This document shows positions 63,216-64,000 of a DNA stretch of 64,000 bases, piece by piece (the stretch's first letter is position 1; the number at the start of each line of letters is the position of its first letter). The notes beneath the pieces were generated by a model, which was not told where the DNA came from, did no database searches, and saw only the letters and a program-made list of their open reading frames with translations. A program made the position numbers and the translations under genes. Location of the stretch: assembly GCF_030269925.1 (NCBI RefSeq), contig NC_085116.1, positions 12,152,001-12,216,000 of the forward strand, read 5' to 3'. The stretch comes from Bombyx mori (lineage: Eukaryota; Arthropoda; Insecta; Lepidoptera; Bombycidae).

Positions 63216-63425
63216 AGAAACCGCGAGGGCGCAGTCCGACAAGGTGGCTCGACCAAATCCGCACCACACTAGAGATCCCATTCCACGACGCCCTTCATGC
63301 GGCCAATGATCGGAGGCGTTAGCGGGACATTACAAGGAGTAAAATCATGTTGAAGTATAATGGTCACGACTGCATGGTCGAATGGTCAGCAGTGAGGAAA
63401 CGACGCGAGGAGGATAAGATAGGCA

Positions 63426-64000
63426 TGTAAGTTTGTGTTTTTTGTTATTTAAGGATATGACAGTGACTGTACTAATGCAATAAAGGCTTCTCATTCACTT
63501 CATATATAAAAGCTATTTACGTTGTAATGGCTATTATAGCCTTTATCGTTCATCGGCTGCTAGCTAAACGCCGGTCTTAGCTATTAAATAAGAATAAGAC
63601 ACATGATGTATTGACTGCTGTATAAATATAAATGCTGCTGTAATTATTACAGACAAATCTATTAGCGCTAACATTTTAATTTGTTGAAAGCTTCGTCATA
63701 AAACTATATATTACATATTATATACATATACTTGACTCCTCCTTTAGGAACAATTTCAAAGTCTGGACTTGATGGCGCTTGTAACTAGAAAACATCTCTC
63801 AGTACTAAAATATCTTAGACGTAAGACAGTTATTAATGTACATATTTACTTTCTACGATTACTATACTACGACTACCACTACTACTACCACTACTACTAC
63901 TATACTACTACTACTATTCATTATATTATTTTGCATACTCATGTCTCGACGAATGCGTTAGCATTAATTTAGTCGTTCGTGAGCATGAAAATTGAAAAGT
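63426..64000. other. unassigned end of window with a CTA microsatellite
   Basis: Nothing gene-like. A CTA/CAC-TAC trinucleotide tract lies at about 63858-63918, and the short ORF over it is a repeat product. Confidence 0.4.

Larger units (their letters stand above)
62022..63425 (+). mobile_element. RTE-like LINE copy broken by two insertions
   Basis: The same family as 17139-17608. LINE pieces are 62034-62205 (GAGATGTGGTGCTGGAGTAG ... CTCGGAAAACTCCG), 62463-62520 (CCGGATAGCTTAGAGAGACT ...) and 63228-63413 (GGCGCAGTCCGACAAGGTGG ... CGACGCGAGGAGG). A flanking 12-bp repeat with one mismatch, ATAAAATAGGCA / ATAAGATAGGCA (62022-62033, 63414-63425), is the likely target duplication. The ORF remnant has a stop early in the first piece. 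Confidence 0.8.

Noticed and set aside
1..64000. CRISPR arrays, operons, restriction or defence islands, prophage
   Set aside because: The sequence is eukaryotic. The repeats are dispersed transposons without regular spacing, and none of these systems is present.

Overview
The window is a piece of a lepidopteran chromosome, almost certainly from the silkworm Bombyx mori or a very close relative. The reasons are an AT-rich background with GT-AG introns, at least 15 copies (intact and degenerate) of the A-tailed SINE I recognise as Bm1, 5'-truncated LINE tails of silkworm type, a mori-subfamily (DD37D) mariner relic, and many non-autonomous Helitrons of the lepidopteran kind. There are no bacterial genes, operons, CRISPR arrays or rRNA genes, and I see no functional tRNA gene. 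Family names come from recognition of motifs, not from a search, and are hedged where needed.

Only one host gene can be supported. It is a three-exon, plus-strand gene at 47197-49889 encoding a Tctex1-domain dynein light chain of about 188 residues. Its first intron carries two Bm1 copies and a Helitron, and another Helitron starts about 50 bases after its stop codon. Two orphan open frames (5641-6018 and 20461-20859, both minus) are listed at low confidence.

The rest is a stratified pile of transposons. 0-2.3 kb: LINE tail, two back-to-back Helitrons, and an R4/Dong-like LINE tail next to TAA repeats. 4.8-11.4 kb: R1-clade LINE tails, RTE-like LINE ends and Bm1 copies, one with an internal four-fold repeat. 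12.5-28 kb: short A-tailed retroposons, Helitrons, RTE-like LINE ends with clean target duplications, and an LTR-like segment with a textbook arthropod core promoter. 28.5-31.66 kb: a non-autonomous hAT element (perfect 8-bp target duplication) into which a 2.2-kb 5'-truncated R1-clade LINE has jumped (perfect 16-bp target duplication). 33.2-33.8 kb: a Bm1 broken by two LINE tails in opposite orientations. 37 kb: a 153-bp direct repeat flanking a LINE tail. 38.96-40.15 kb: a dead mariner.

52.5-57.6 kb holds the most complete element: a full-length, apparently intact jockey-clade LINE of 5.1 kb with two open ORFs, inserted in a full-length Bm1 with a 10-bp target duplication. Its 3' region shares a conserved hairpin with the much older LINE tails scattered through the window, and one base pair of the stem has changed in a compensated way. 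62.0-63.4 kb: an RTE-like LINE copy broken by two further insertions, one of them an unrecognised 695-bp GC-rich element.

I found no new gene system. The best leads are the covarying LINE hairpin, the in-frame stop-start junction and tandem 5' repeats of the intact LINE, the LTR-like promoter, the short retroposon family with a sharp 5' end, and the unidentified GC-rich insertion.
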